Assembly: GCA_051531935.1 (NCBI GenBank)
Contig: JAOPTR010000016.1
Location: 1 to 64,000, forward strand
DNA: 64,000 bases
Source of the DNA: OCS116 sp051531935
Lineage (GTDB): Bacteria; Pseudomonadota; Alphaproteobacteria; Rhizobiales; OSC116
Reading direction: 5' to 3'
Positions 35,223 through 43,307 of this stretch are shown one piece after another (within the stretch, counting starts at the first letter, position 1; every line of letters begins with the position of its first letter). The translations under genes and the position numbers were made by a program. The notes under the pieces were generated by a model. The model was not told the DNA's origin, made no database searches, and saw nothing but the letters and a program-made list of their open reading frames with translations.

Positions 35223-35470
35223 TTGCTATCTCCATTCTTAGAAGTGGTTGATTTATGTTTCACTGGAGGAATTGACTTCTGACGTTTTTGACTTTCTGAC
35301 CATTTATCTAAGTCTGCAATTAGATAAACAATGCGGCCGCCATGCGTCCTAAAAACTGGACCAATTCCTAAATGACGCCATTTGTTTAGAGTGCTAGGTT
35401 TGACAATTAAGCGCTTTGCTGTTTGTTCAATGTTTAAGTAAGGGCTTGTAGTTTCGGGGTTTTTCGTCAT
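35219..35470 (-). CDS. AlpA-like helix-turn-helix protein
   Basis: An 83-residue MerR/AlpA-type HTH protein (LNIEQTAKRLIVKPSTLNKWRHLG, then GGRIVYLIADLDKW) with a basic tail. It resembles excisionase-like or AlpA regulators of mobile elements. It is the first gene of the HTH-DUF2840-traF run and overlaps DUF2840 by 4 bp. Likely controls these transfer genes. Confidence 0.88.
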   Translation of the reverse strand: MTKNPETTSPYLNIEQTAKRLIVKPSTLNKWRHLGIGPVFRTHGGRIVYLIADLDKWSESQKRQKSIPPVKHKSTTSKNGDSK

Positions 35471-35591
35471 GTCACATCTCCAATTTGTTAACTGGATAAA
35501 TCATAATCAACGAAAATAACCTTGAGAACGGACGAAATTAAATTAAAAAAACGTCCCCCCTTTTACCCCCGCAAAACTGCCATTTCTTAGT

Positions 35592-35630
35592 CAAAAATCA
35601 CCCCCGCATCCGAAGATGCGAGGGTTGTTT
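35592..35630 (-). terminator. Rho-independent terminator of DUF736
   Basis: On the minus strand, just after the DUF736 stop, ccctcgcatc-ttcg-gatgcggggg forms a 10-bp GC-rich stem with a TTCG tetraloop, followed by tgattttt. A degraded inverted copy of the same hairpin (gcgtcttcggatgcg) lies at 36544-36558. Confidence 0.85.
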
Positions 35631-35960
35631 TTATTGTATTGGGTTCCAAAGAATGGCCATTAGGTCTTCATCATCTTGGCCTGCGGCTACTCCCAAATTG
35701 GCGTATATTTTGTGAGGACCAAATTGTGGAGCGGCAAAAGTGAGAGAAATATATTCATTTCCGCTATTCTTACCTGTCCGTTTCCAACCGCCACCAATTT
35801 CAGTTTGGTTGTCAGAATAAATTCTGAAATCGGGTTGGGCTTCTTTATCTTTGCGTCCATTGGGAATGATGTTGATTTGATTTCTCATATTCATCATTGA
35901 CAAAGTACCCTTAAATGCACCGTCTTCAAGTTGTGTTACATATCCAATTGCTTGTGCCAT
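35631..35960 (-). CDS. DUF736 protein
   Basis: A 109-residue DUF736 protein: MAQAIGYVTQLEDGAFKGTLS at the start, FRIYSDNQTEIGGGWKR in the middle and NLGVAAGQDDEDLMAILWNP at the end. It is strongly associated with alphaproteobacterial conjugative elements; the beta-rich fold is suggestive of nucleic-acid binding but unproven. The ribosome binding site is aaggag. Directly upstream is a long palindrome (35981-36206), and beyond it a degenerate inverted copy of the same gene. Confidence 0.92.
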   Translation of the reverse strand: MAQAIGYVTQLEDGAFKGTLSMMNMRNQINIIPNGRKDKEAQPDFRIYSDNQTEIGGGWKRTGKNSGNEYISLTFAAPQFGPHKIYANLGVAAGQDDEDLMAILWNPIQ

Positions 35961-35980
35961 TTTTGTATCTCCTTGTGTTT

Positions 35981-36206
35981 TGCAAGTCGTTTATCGTCTT
36001 GCTATGCGGTGTCGTTGGGACGTGCGAATAACAATTAAACCCGTAGGGCGAGCCTTAGCGGAGACTGCCAGAATGAATTTTTTTGGCTACAAAGTAGCAT
36101 GCGCGAGGAGACCTTTAGGTCGGAGAAAAAAGTTCATTCTGGTGGTTTTAATTGTTATTCGCGCGGCGTAGACATAGGAGCAAAGCAAGACAATAAATGA
36201 CTTGCA
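35981..36206. repeat. Long imperfect palindrome between DUF736 and its inverted relic
   Basis: Three arm blocks pair in order: tgcaagtcgtttatcgtcttgct (35981-36003) with 36184-36206 (two mismatches), gcgaataacaattaaa (36024-36039) with 36148-36163, and ccagaatgaa plus a T run (36068-36084) with 36126-36142. The centre holds small hairpins (ctac-aaa-gtag). A single strand of either polarity would fold into one long hairpin. It abuts the DUF736 start region. Confidence 0.85.
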
Positions 36207-36229
36207 CAGCAGCAACTAGGAGAGGCAAA

Positions 36230-36532
36230 ATGGTGCAAGTATTTGGTTAAGGCAAGTTGTGTGAGTGAATTTATGTGCTATGTCAGCAATGATGAATATG
36301 AGAAATCAAATCATCCTTGCTCCAACTAATTCAATAGAATTGCTCAATTAATGACTGTTTTATTCTGACAACCAAACTTAAATTGGTAGCCCTGCATACT
36401 GATCGGCAAGATGGGAATTCTGTATTTTCTATTGTTTACCGTTCTCTTGGCTTCATTATATGACAATTTGGGAAGAGCCGCAGGCCAAGATGATGAAAAA
36501 CTAACGGTTTTGCTCATTACCCAATTCAATAG
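36230..36532 (+). pseudogene. Degenerate inverted copy of DUF736
   Basis: ATG 36230 reads ATGGTGCAAGTATTTGG, parallel to ATGGCACAAGCAATTGG of DUF736, and then hits TAA. Further identities follow in order: tgatgaatatgagaaatcaaatca (about 36290-36312), ttattctgacaaccaaact (about 36360-36378) and caatttggga...agccgcaggccaagatgatgaa (36464-36496), ending near 36532. The DUF736 terminator hairpin is also copied after it. Several indels and stops make it non-coding. Confidence 0.88.
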
Positions 36533-36627
36533 AGAACACCATTGCGTCTTCGGATGCGCGGGTGGTTTTGACTCAAAACCCTCAAGCATATACGTTAAAA
36601 TAAATGACTTTGATTTAATGAGATGTG

Positions 36628-37074
36628 ATGATAATTCGAAAAGCCAAAGAAACTGATATAGACGGAGTGCATACGTGCGCCGTAGATGCGTATCAACAAT
36701 ATGTTTCTGTAATCGGTAGAAAACCAGCCCCAATGACAGCCGATTTTAAGTCGCAGATTGAACAAGGTATCATTCATATTACGCCCGGCGACAGCAACGA
36801 GGTCGATGGATTCATTGTTTTCTACCCCATTAATAATTACATGTTTCTCGAAAACATCGCCGTAAGAAGCACTGCAACAGGCAAAGGTATTGGCCGAAGT
36901 CTTATGCGACTTTGCGAAAACGAGGCCAAAAAACTTGGATTAACAGCAATTCAATTATATACGAATGAGAAAATGACCGATAATCTTTCTATCTACCCGC
37001 ACTTAGGTTATCGCGAAACTGAACGGCGCAAAGAAGACGGATTCAATCGAGTGTATTTCGAAAAAAAACTATGA
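36628..37074 (+). CDS. GNAT family N-acetyltransferase
   Basis: A 148-residue GNAT enzyme from ATG 36628 (a GTG one codon earlier is less likely). The acetyl-CoA loop is IAVRSTATGKGIGRSLMRLCE, and the C-terminal strand is NLSIYPHLGYRETERR. Substrate unknown. It lies 29 bp before the ureohydrolase-like gene on the same strand; the pair may act on one amine or amino-acid substrate. Confidence 0.87.
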   Translation: MIIRKAKETDIDGVHTCAVDAYQQYVSVIGRKPAPMTADFKSQIEQGIIHITPGDSNEVDGFIVFYPINNYMFLENIAVRSTATGKGIGRSLMRLCENEAKKLGLTAIQLYTNEKMTDNLSIYPHLGYRETERRKEDGFNRVYFEKKL

Positions 37075-37103
37075 AAATTTATGAGTATTGAAGGCTAAAT
37101 ATT

Positions 37104-37964
37104 ATGACAATTCTAATAAATGCCCAATGGCAAGGCAATGGAAATGGACATCGTTATCCCATCGGCGCGGAACGAATCCGAAATATGCTTGGTGCAAACA
37201 ATACAATAACGCCTGATATTTCGTATGTAGGTGGGTCATCTGAAATTGTCGATGGTGTTCGCGATCAATGCGAACTCAGCAACTCACTCACAATGGTAGA
37301 TGAAGTTCTGACTGCAAACGATTGGGATGAACCTTTATTCAACCTCGGTTGCGATTGCGGCGGGGAATTAATTCCGATCGCTAAATTGAACCAAAAATAT
37401 GAAGGTAATTTACGTGTAATTTGGTTTGATGCCCACCCTGACCTTAATACAACAGAAAGCTCTGGCTCTCATACATTTCATGGCATGGTGTTGCGTGCCT
37501 TGTTGGGCGATATTCCCAAATCTTTTTCAAAACATTTACCAGTGAAATTGGCACCAGAAAATGTAATTCTTGCAGGAATTAGAGACATCGATAATGAAGA
37601 ACAAGAATATATCGATAAGCACGAATTGGACGTAATAGAGCCATCAAAATTAACGCAGCCGCCAACACAGGAACGTGTAGCAGTGCTTTCTGATGCTCCT
37701 GTTTTCATACATTTAGATTATGATATTTTAGACCCAAAACTCCATAAAAGCACTGCATTTGTATCAGAAAACGGCGTAAGTTTAAAGAATTTAATAGCTT
37801 GGATTCGATTCATACGCGGCAATTATAACGTTGTTGGTTATGGATTAACCGAATTTGCACCCTCTTCTATATTATCAAATGACGGTGATATAAAACAGTT
37901 ATTGAATGAAGGGTTTGGTCTCGATCTCGTGGGAGGGGACGATTTGATACAATCAAGTATTTAA
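37104..37964 (+). CDS. Arginase/ureohydrolase-family protein with a substituted metal ligand
   Basis: A 286-residue ureohydrolase-fold protein. Metal-binding motifs are visible as DAHPDLNT and HLDYDILDP. The first motif, GGDHS in arginases, reads GCDCGGE here, so Cys replaces the first His ligand. A conserved His loop (SHTFHGMV) follows. It may therefore bind one or two metals differently and hydrolyse a guanidino or amide substrate other than arginine. It follows the GNAT gene and probably shares its promoter. Confidence 0.8.
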   Translation: MTILINAQWQGNGNGHRYPIGAERIRNMLGANNTITPDISYVGGSSEIVDGVRDQCELSNSLTMVDEVLTANDWDEPLFNLGCDCGGELIPIAKLNQKYEGNLRVIWFDAHPDLNTTESSGSHTFHGMVLRALLGDIPKSFSKHLPVKLAPENVILAGIRDIDNEEQEYIDKHELDVIEPSKLTQPPTQERVAVLSDAPVFIHLDYDILDPKLHKSTAFVSENGVSLKNLIAWIRFIRGNYNVVGYGLTEFAPSSILSNDGDIKQLLNEGFGLDLVGGDDLIQSSI

Positions 37965-38025
37965 GCTCTTTCCTACATAAATTCACGGCTCGTGATGCCT
38001 AATATTTTTTTCCTTGATATTAACT

Positions 38026-38052
38026 TAAACTAATATTACTGTAAACTAATAT
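38026..38052 (+). promoter_or_regulatory. Direct repeats before the SRPBCC-arsR operon
   Basis: taaactaatat occurs twice, at 38026-38036 and 38042-38052, 16 bp apart, 14 bp ahead of ATG 38066. This is a plausible binding site for the ArsR-type regulator encoded as the second gene. Confidence 0.5.
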
Positions 38053-38065
38053 GATGGAGGTAATT

Positions 38066-38701
38066 ATGGATTATGGGAAAGCATTGGGAATTGAGTGGAG
38101 AGCCACAAAAGAGATCACTCATCAAGGGAAACCAGCACATAGCGTTTCTGGCACAAGGCATTATGCAACGGATGCTGATGATCTTTGGGATGCATTGACC
38201 AACCCAGAACGCATTCCGCGCTGGTTTCTTCCCATTAGTGGTGATTTGCGTGTTGGCGGTCGATACCAGTTGGAAGGCCATGCGGGTGGTGAAACCACCC
38301 GCTGTGACCCGCCCAAAGCACTCGATACAACTTGGGAATTTGGTGGTAATACAAGCTGGAATATAGTTCGGTTGGAAGCAGATAACCAAGGCACTTTATT
38401 ATCTTTAGAACATATAATGCCTAGAGATGAGACGAGCGAAAAGCATTGGAAACAATACGGTCCTGGCGCGACAGGTGTGGGATGGGAACTATCATTTCTT
38501 GCGCTTGGCTATCATATTGCCAATGGAGGCATTCAAATCAACCCAGACGAACATGCTAAATGGATGTCATCTGAAGCTGGAAAAAATTTCATTCGCAAAT
38601 CAGCTGTTGAATGGGGTGAAGCACATATAAAATCTGGTGAGGATGATAAAATTGCACGTAGCATGGCTGAGTTGACAGCCAGATTTTACACAGGTGAATG
38701 A
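38066..38701 (+). CDS. SRPBCC (AHSA1-type) protein
   Basis: A 211-residue protein from ATG 38066, which has ggagg at ideal distance; ATG 38051 lies within the leader. The START/AHSA1 fold is recognisable by ATDADDLWDALTNPERIPRWFLP, LRVGGRYQLEGHAGG and GPGATGVGWELSFLALGYHI. Such proteins bind hydrophobic ligands. The stop overlaps the ATG of an ArsR regulator (ATGA), a very common pairing in which the regulator controls the ligand-binding protein. Confidence 0.88.
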   Translation: MDYGKALGIEWRATKEITHQGKPAHSVSGTRHYATDADDLWDALTNPERIPRWFLPISGDLRVGGRYQLEGHAGGETTRCDPPKALDTTWEFGGNTSWNIVRLEADNQGTLLSLEHIMPRDETSEKHWKQYGPGATGVGWELSFLALGYHIANGGIQINPDEHAKWMSSEAGKNFIRKSAVEWGEAHIKSGEDDKIARSMAELTARFYTGE

Positions 38702-39045
38702 TGCACGCATTTGATGTTGTTGGCGACCCCGTAAGGCGCCGTGTTTTGGAATTATTGTCTAAGGAACCATTGGCTTCAGGCGCGATTGTCGATATTGTAA
38801 GTGACGAATTTGGCATAGGCCAGTCGGGCATATCGCAACATCTTAAAGTATTGCGTGAAAACGGTTTTGCTCAAGTGACTGTCCAAGGGGCGCGCCGCGT
38901 TTATGAAATTGATAATTCTGGTCTGCAAGAGATTGACGAATGGATGGCTACATTTCGGCAGTATTGGGAGCCAAAATTTGAAGCGCTCGCCACCGAAGTT
39001 GCGCGCGGGAAGCACAAGAAACTTACTATAAAGACTAAATCTTGA
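38698..39045 (+). CDS. ArsR-family winged-helix regulator
   Basis: A 115-residue protein with the ArsR HTH (FDVVGDPVRRRVLELLSKEP, GQSGISQHLKVLRENGF, GARRVYEID). No metal-binding Cys motif is seen, so it belongs to the non-metal AHSA1-linked group. It overlaps the SRPBCC gene by 4 bp and probably represses the operon through the repeats at 38026-38052. Confidence 0.9.
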   Translation: MMHAFDVVGDPVRRRVLELLSKEPLASGAIVDIVSDEFGIGQSGISQHLKVLRENGFAQVTVQGARRVYEIDNSGLQEIDEWMATFRQYWEPKFEALATEVARGKHKKLTIKTKS

Positions 39046-39287
39046 AAGCAGCTAGCGCTCAACCATTTTGGAGCGAACGCCCTGCTACTTGCCATTATGC
39101 AGCCCAACGCACTGCTGCTTTTGAAATTCCTGCGCAATTGCGCCCATACGGTTTAAAGATTCTTCAAAACCTTGCCGCTGAGTTGTTCCCAGATGGCAAG
39201 TTTAAGCCGACTCAAACCATGCCATATTTCGAATGGCGGAGCCGATCGGAAAACGGAAATGTTGTACTCATGATAGCGAAGTTGTAA
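39042..39287 (+). CDS. Doubtful short frame after arsR
   Basis: An 81-residue frame beginning at TTG 39042, which overlaps the arsR stop. No domain recognised. Composition (FWSERPATCHYAAQRTAAFE, then a region ending PYFEWRSRSENGNVVLMIAKL) is protein-like, so it may be a remnant of a larger gene rather than an active one. Nothing confirms translation. Confidence 0.25.
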   Translation: MKAASAQPFWSERPATCHYAAQRTAAFEIPAQLRPYGLKILQNLAAELFPDGKFKPTQTMPYFEWRSRSENGNVVLMIAKL

Positions 39288-39417
39288 TATAAATTTGAAA
39301 AACATTTGCTGGAAACAATGGACAGCCAAGTCATAAAGACAATGCAAACACAGAGGTTTTAAAAAGAAAAATATTTTTGCGAGGCATGTGGGTTCGAATT
39401 CAAGAAGGAAATTTAGG

Positions 39418-39984
39418 ATGAGCTTTTATAATGAAGAGAAGAATGTTGAATCTTATATATCCATGTGTGAAGGATATGACGCAAAAAATCAGCTAGAGCT
39501 GCTTTTTGAAACGGCTGCAAAGGGTTCTTCATTGCTTGAATTGGGTACTGGCCCAGGCAATGATTTAGCTTTATTAGCTTCGTATTATAATGTCGTTGGA
39601 TCCGACAACTCACTTGTTTTTTTGAACAAACTTAAGGCCAGGTTTCCCAAAAAAGAATTTCTTGAACTAAATGCAAGTAGCATTAAAACCGACAAGTCTT
39701 TTGATATAATTTATTCAAACAAGGTGCTGCATCATCTTGACGACGAAGAAATCCAAATTTCATTTGATCGGCAATTTCAAATCCTTAACTCTGGCGGATA
39801 TGTCTATCATCTTATCTGGAACAAAATAGAAACACCAGAGGGATTGGAAGAGCTTCATTTCATACCTCGTGATGAAGCTGAAATTACAGAATTACTTCAG
39901 AGCAAGTTCGAAATCATCTGCATTGAACCATTTGGAGAATTTGAGGAAAACGACTCCTTAGCCGTCCTCGCACGGAAAAAATAG
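39418..39984 (+). CDS. Class I SAM-dependent methyltransferase
   Basis: A 188-residue methyltransferase from ATG 39418, which has an aggaaa ribosome binding site. The SAM-binding motif I is LLELGTGPGNDLALLA, motif II lies at VVGSDNSLVFL, and FDIIYSNKVLHHLDDEE is the motif IV/V region. Small size and loose C-terminus suggest a small-molecule substrate. It stands alone. Confidence 0.88.
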   Translation: MSFYNEEKNVESYISMCEGYDAKNQLELLFETAAKGSSLLELGTGPGNDLALLASYYNVVGSDNSLVFLNKLKARFPKKEFLELNASSIKTDKSFDIIYSNKVLHHLDDEEIQISFDRQFQILNSGGYVYHLIWNKIETPEGLEELHFIPRDEAEITELLQSKFEIICIEPFGEFEENDSLAVLARKK

Positions 39985-40033
39985 TGAGTTTTTCATTCCT
40001 ACTTTTCGAATATAATTTGAATAATAATGCAAT

Positions 40034-40789
40034 TCATACTATTGAAATGCCACAAGTCGCTAGCATTTGTTCGCTTAAATCCTTTGATATTTTAAGGCCA
40101 GTTATGGACGCACACTTATCAAAATCAACTTCGAATATTTGAACTCTTTCAAGAGTTAACCCATGCAAGGTCGAATGGCGAAAACTAACATCATTTAACT
40201 GACAATCACTGAATCGTGTATTTGCGAACGAGCATTCACTTAAATCGGTGGATGTAAAATCACACTCTTCAAATTGTAAGCCTGACAGGTTATTGGCGTT
40301 TAACATCATGTTCTGCATTTTAGATCTTGTTGCTTTTAATCCGTTAAAATACGCACCCTTCGCCTTACGAGCAAAGGTACATTCATAAAATGCAGAATTT
40401 TTGAGGCTGCTTTTGTTGATTGAAACACCAATGAAGGAGCTATTCTTTGCAATCAAAGACGGGAAATGGCATTCAACAAACTCGCAACCATTTAACTTCA
40501 CGTCCCGAAACACCAAATTATTCAGTTCGTTCTCTTCAATATTGCAGTTATTAAAACTGGCTTTGCTCAAGTCACATTGATTAAAGGTGATTTGCTTAAA
40601 TTGGCAATTTTCAAATCTGGCGTTGGTGAATTTGCAATTATAGAACTCCAAACCTTCAAAAATGCAATCTGTGAAGATCATTTGTTCAAACGACCAATTC
40701 TCGGGTGATCGGGCATTGAAATGTTGTTTAATGGCCTGATCTTCATTGCAGACATCTCGGATGTCGATATTTATTATATAATTGTCCAT
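40034..40789 (-). CDS. Pentapeptide-repeat protein
   Basis: A 251-residue protein consisting almost entirely of pentapeptide repeats (A/C-D/N-L/F-x-x), for example EFYNCKFTNARFENCQFKQITF and LQFEECDFTSTDLSECSFANT. This forms a right-handed beta-helix. Cys is unusually common at the repeat position. No signal peptide. Follows the second pentapeptide protein (40821-41399) with a 31-bp gap. Role unknown; a Qnr-like gyrase-protecting role is possible but not shown. Confidence 0.88.
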   Translation of the reverse strand: MDNYIINIDIRDVCNEDQAIKQHFNARSPENWSFEQMIFTDCIFEGLEFYNCKFTNARFENCQFKQITFNQCDLSKASFNNCNIEENELNNLVFRDVKLNGCEFVECHFPSLIAKNSSFIGVSINKSSLKNSAFYECTFARKAKGAYFNGLKATRSKMQNMMLNANNLSGLQFEECDFTSTDLSECSFANTRFSDCQLNDVSFRHSTLHGLTLERVQIFEVDFDKCASITGLKISKDLSEQMLATCGISIV

Positions 40790-40820
40790 CTATCATCCAA
40801 TATACATGAGTTTCATCTGG

Positions 40821-41399
40821 CTAGATAATTTCAATTTTAAACTTTGATAATAAGGCCAAAACCTCTGGTGCAGAAAATTTGGCCTGCCTCAAATTATTAT
40901 TTACTGGGTCGACATAGTAATTTTTAGCTCCGACGAAACTTGCCTTTTTCAAATTACAGTTTTGAAAGCGCGTGCCTTGTAGATCAGCATTTTTAAAGTC
41001 ACAACCAGTAAGGTTAGCTTTGAAAAAATCGGTTTCTCTGACCACACTCGAAATGAATTTAGTGTGCTTAATATCCAAATCGCCAAAATTACAAAAATTA
41101 AGAATGCTATCGTCAAACCTAAAATCAATAATAAGTCTGTTAATCGAAGCAAAATTTGCTCCAACTATCTTAGATTGCGTGAATTTAACATCCTGAAACC
41201 GACAATCATCTATCTTTATGTTTGATAAATTACACGAGTTGAACTCACATTGAATGAATGTGGTTCTTGAAAAATCGCAGTCCCTGAAATCACATTTTGT
41301 GAAAATACAATTTACAAATTCTTTATTTGTCAAATCTGATTGAGGCAATGACAAGCCTTCGAAAGTCTGTTTCTCATATGTCTTTTCATGTAAATTCAT
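40821..41399 (-). CDS. Pentapeptide-repeat protein, paired with the previous one
   Basis: A 192-residue protein from ATG 41399 (MNLHEKTYEKQTFEGLSL); a start five codons upstream is less likely. Repeats run from residue 18 to about 165 (CIFTKCDFRDCDFSRTTFIQC, NLTGCDFKNADLQGTRFQNC). Size near 190-220 residues is in the Qnr/MfpA range. It is co-oriented with the 251-residue partner and probably co-transcribed. Confidence 0.88.
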   Translation of the reverse strand: MNLHEKTYEKQTFEGLSLPQSDLTNKEFVNCIFTKCDFRDCDFSRTTFIQCEFNSCNLSNIKIDDCRFQDVKFTQSKIVGANFASINRLIIDFRFDDSILNFCNFGDLDIKHTKFISSVVRETDFFKANLTGCDFKNADLQGTRFQNCNLKKASFVGAKNYYVDPVNNNLRQAKFSAPEVLALLSKFKIEII

Positions 41400-41612
41400 T
41401 GAAGCGCCTCTCAAAACATGTGTTATTAATTGAGTAGCATTTCATTTAAATGAAATCAGTATGTTTTCGAACCAATCAACCGCAAACTGGCTATTTAACT
41501 TGCTCATAGCAATATTTCTTGACTATATTTCCATTGTGTGTGCAAGATTTTTTGAATCATTTTTGCGAAAAACCCGCTCAATTTTTGCAATTGAGCGGCC
41601 ATTTTCATATCG

Positions 41613-42188
41613 TTATTTTGCCCAACGAAGAGCGGCTTTTGCAATTCTTGCACCATAATAATGTGCAGTTTTCCTGTCGGATTCAGGTGGATTAACCTCT
41701 GCTCCAACATCTGCTAATGATTGTGCCATAGCGCCCATACTTGCGCCCATGCGGTTTAAAGCATCTTCAGAACCAGCCGTTGAATTATTTCCAGGTGGTA
41801 AATCTAAACCAACCCAAACCATGCCATGTTGTGCAGCGAAAACTGACATTGTTTGAAGTGTGCCTGTTTTATCGCCTGATTGGCTTGATGAATTGGTAAA
41901 ACCTCCTGCGATTTTGTCTTTCCAACCTTGTTCCATCCAGACGGTTGATGAAGCGTCCATAAACGCTTTAAAGGGTGCAGATACAGTACCCATATATGTG
42001 GGGGAACCAAAAATGATTGCATCCGCTGATGCTAGTTCCTCTAGATTGGCGGCTGCATAATCTGCATCTAACAATTTGGCATTTGCATTATCTACCGACT
42101 GCACACCTTCAAGAATAGATTCTGCTTGAACTTTTGTATGGCCGTAGCCGCTGTGATAAACGACAATTATGTTCACTTGTTTTTCCAT
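41613..42188 (-). CDS. Flavodoxin-fold NAD(P)H-dependent reductase (WrbA/KefF-like)
   Basis: A 191-residue protein from ATG 42188 (MEKQVNIIVVYHSGYGHTKV), the flavodoxin FMN-phosphate loop. Other fold markers are IIFGSPTYMGTVSAPFKAFMD and GGFTNSSSQSGDKTGTLQ. Likely a quinone or FMN-dependent reductase. It is divergent from an HxlR regulator with an 115-bp gap, a usual pairing for redox or electrophile stress. Confidence 0.88.
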   Translation of the reverse strand: MEKQVNIIVVYHSGYGHTKVQAESILEGVQSVDNANAKLLDADYAAANLEELASADAIIFGSPTYMGTVSAPFKAFMDASSTVWMEQGWKDKIAGGFTNSSSQSGDKTGTLQTMSVFAAQHGMVWVGLDLPPGNNSTAGSEDALNRMGASMGAMAQSLADVGAEVNPPESDRKTAHYYGARIAKAALRWAK

Positions 42189-42303
42189 TATATTCTCCTT
42201 AGTTGAGTTCAAAGCCAAACTAACGCGTTGATTATTTTTTGTAAGTAGGTATTATTAAGTAACTAGTGGTGATTTTGACGTAACCAAGGGATAACTTTAA
42301 AAA

Positions 42304-42681
42304 ATGAAATTTACTGACGCACCAATCTCCTGCCCTATGGATGAGCTTCTACGCATTATATCGGGGCCTTGGACGACCTATATATTATGGAGGTTAGCCA
42401 ATAATGGCACTGTTAGATTTGGAGAACTTAAACGCATGGTTCCCGGAATTTCGTCTCGTATGTTGACAGAGAGATTACGCAAACTTGAAGATACTGGCTT
42501 TGTGACTAGATCATTCAAACCAACAATCCCACCAGAGGTTTCATATACACTGACTGACCGAGGGTTGGAGCTGCGTGAAGTTCTCAATCAATTGAGCGAT
42601 CTATCCTTCAAATGGAAGATGGCAGAACCTTGCATGCAAAGCTCAGATAATGAAAATGCTGAACTCGACAAAGCTGTCTGA
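42304..42681 (+). CDS. HxlR-family winged-helix regulator
   Basis: A 125-residue HxlR protein: CPMDELLRIISGPWTTYILWRL, then RFGELKRMVPGISSRMLTERLRKLEDTGFVTR. Cys14 in the CPMD segment is at the position used for redox or quinone sensing in some HxlR proteins. Divergent from the flavodoxin-like reductase. The shared region contains gtaagtaggtattattaagtaac (about 42240-42263), which may be its operator. A C-terminal fragment of a relative lies at 45243-45341. Confidence 0.9.
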   Translation: MKFTDAPISCPMDELLRIISGPWTTYILWRLANNGTVRFGELKRMVPGISSRMLTERLRKLEDTGFVTRSFKPTIPPEVSYTLTDRGLELREVLNQLSDLSFKWKMAEPCMQSSDNENAELDKAV

Positions 42682-42754
42682 ATTTTTAGCACCTTCATTT
42701 GAAATCACCCTTCAATCTAAACCAATGCAATGGATCTGCCACATTCACATATAA

Positions 42755-43285
42755 TTAAGCGCGTAATGCTGCGGGCGCAATTACCTCGCTTACTTGACCA
42801 TTATGAACATCATACATGTATCCTGAAACGACTATATAATTCGGAATATTGGGTGCTGAACGCAACCTCTCAAAATCCTCTGTAAGAGCTTCATCATGGT
42901 CATGAATTGCACTTTCAGATACGTCGATGCCCAGTTTTTCTTTGAACATCTTTTGCATATCTGGATTGGCAAAACGTTCCGCACCACATTCAGTATGTTG
43001 CAGGAGAACCAGTTCAAACCCACCTTGTTTGTCGCCATCCATCATGGCGACCATGGCTGCTAACCCAGCGATTTCTTCGATCACCGCCTTTGTAACGCGC
43101 CCACCGTTATTACGAATGACGACCGCCTCGCCCAGTTTGAGATCGAAAACATGGGCAGGGTCGACGCGTGCATCGCCACAGGTGAGTATCACCATGCGTA
43201 GTTTGGGCAAAATTGGTAACTCAGATTGATCAAAATTAGCGGAAAATTTCTCGTTGGGGGTTAATAATATTGACGTATTGGTCAT
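42755..43285 (-). CDS. Beta-class carbonic anhydrase-like protein
   Basis: A 176-residue protein with beta-carbonic-anhydrase zinc motifs: MVILTCGDARVDP (Cys and the Asp/Arg dyad) and LLQHTECGAERF (His and Cys). VIRNNGGRV is the typical strand between them. Shorter than canonical enzymes, like the YvdA/cpsd-type group. Would interconvert carbon dioxide and bicarbonate. It lies 23 bp after the NmrA-like gene on the same strand, so the two may be co-transcribed. Confidence 0.88.
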   Translation of the reverse strand: MTNTSILLTPNEKFSANFDQSELPILPKLRMVILTCGDARVDPAHVFDLKLGEAVVIRNNGGRVTKAVIEEIAGLAAMVAMMDGDKQGGFELVLLQHTECGAERFANPDMQKMFKEKLGIDVSESAIHDHDEALTEDFERLRSAPNIPNYIVVSGYMYDVHNGQVSEVIAPAALRA

Positions 43286-43307
43286 AAATATTTCCTTTGG
43301 TTTGTCA

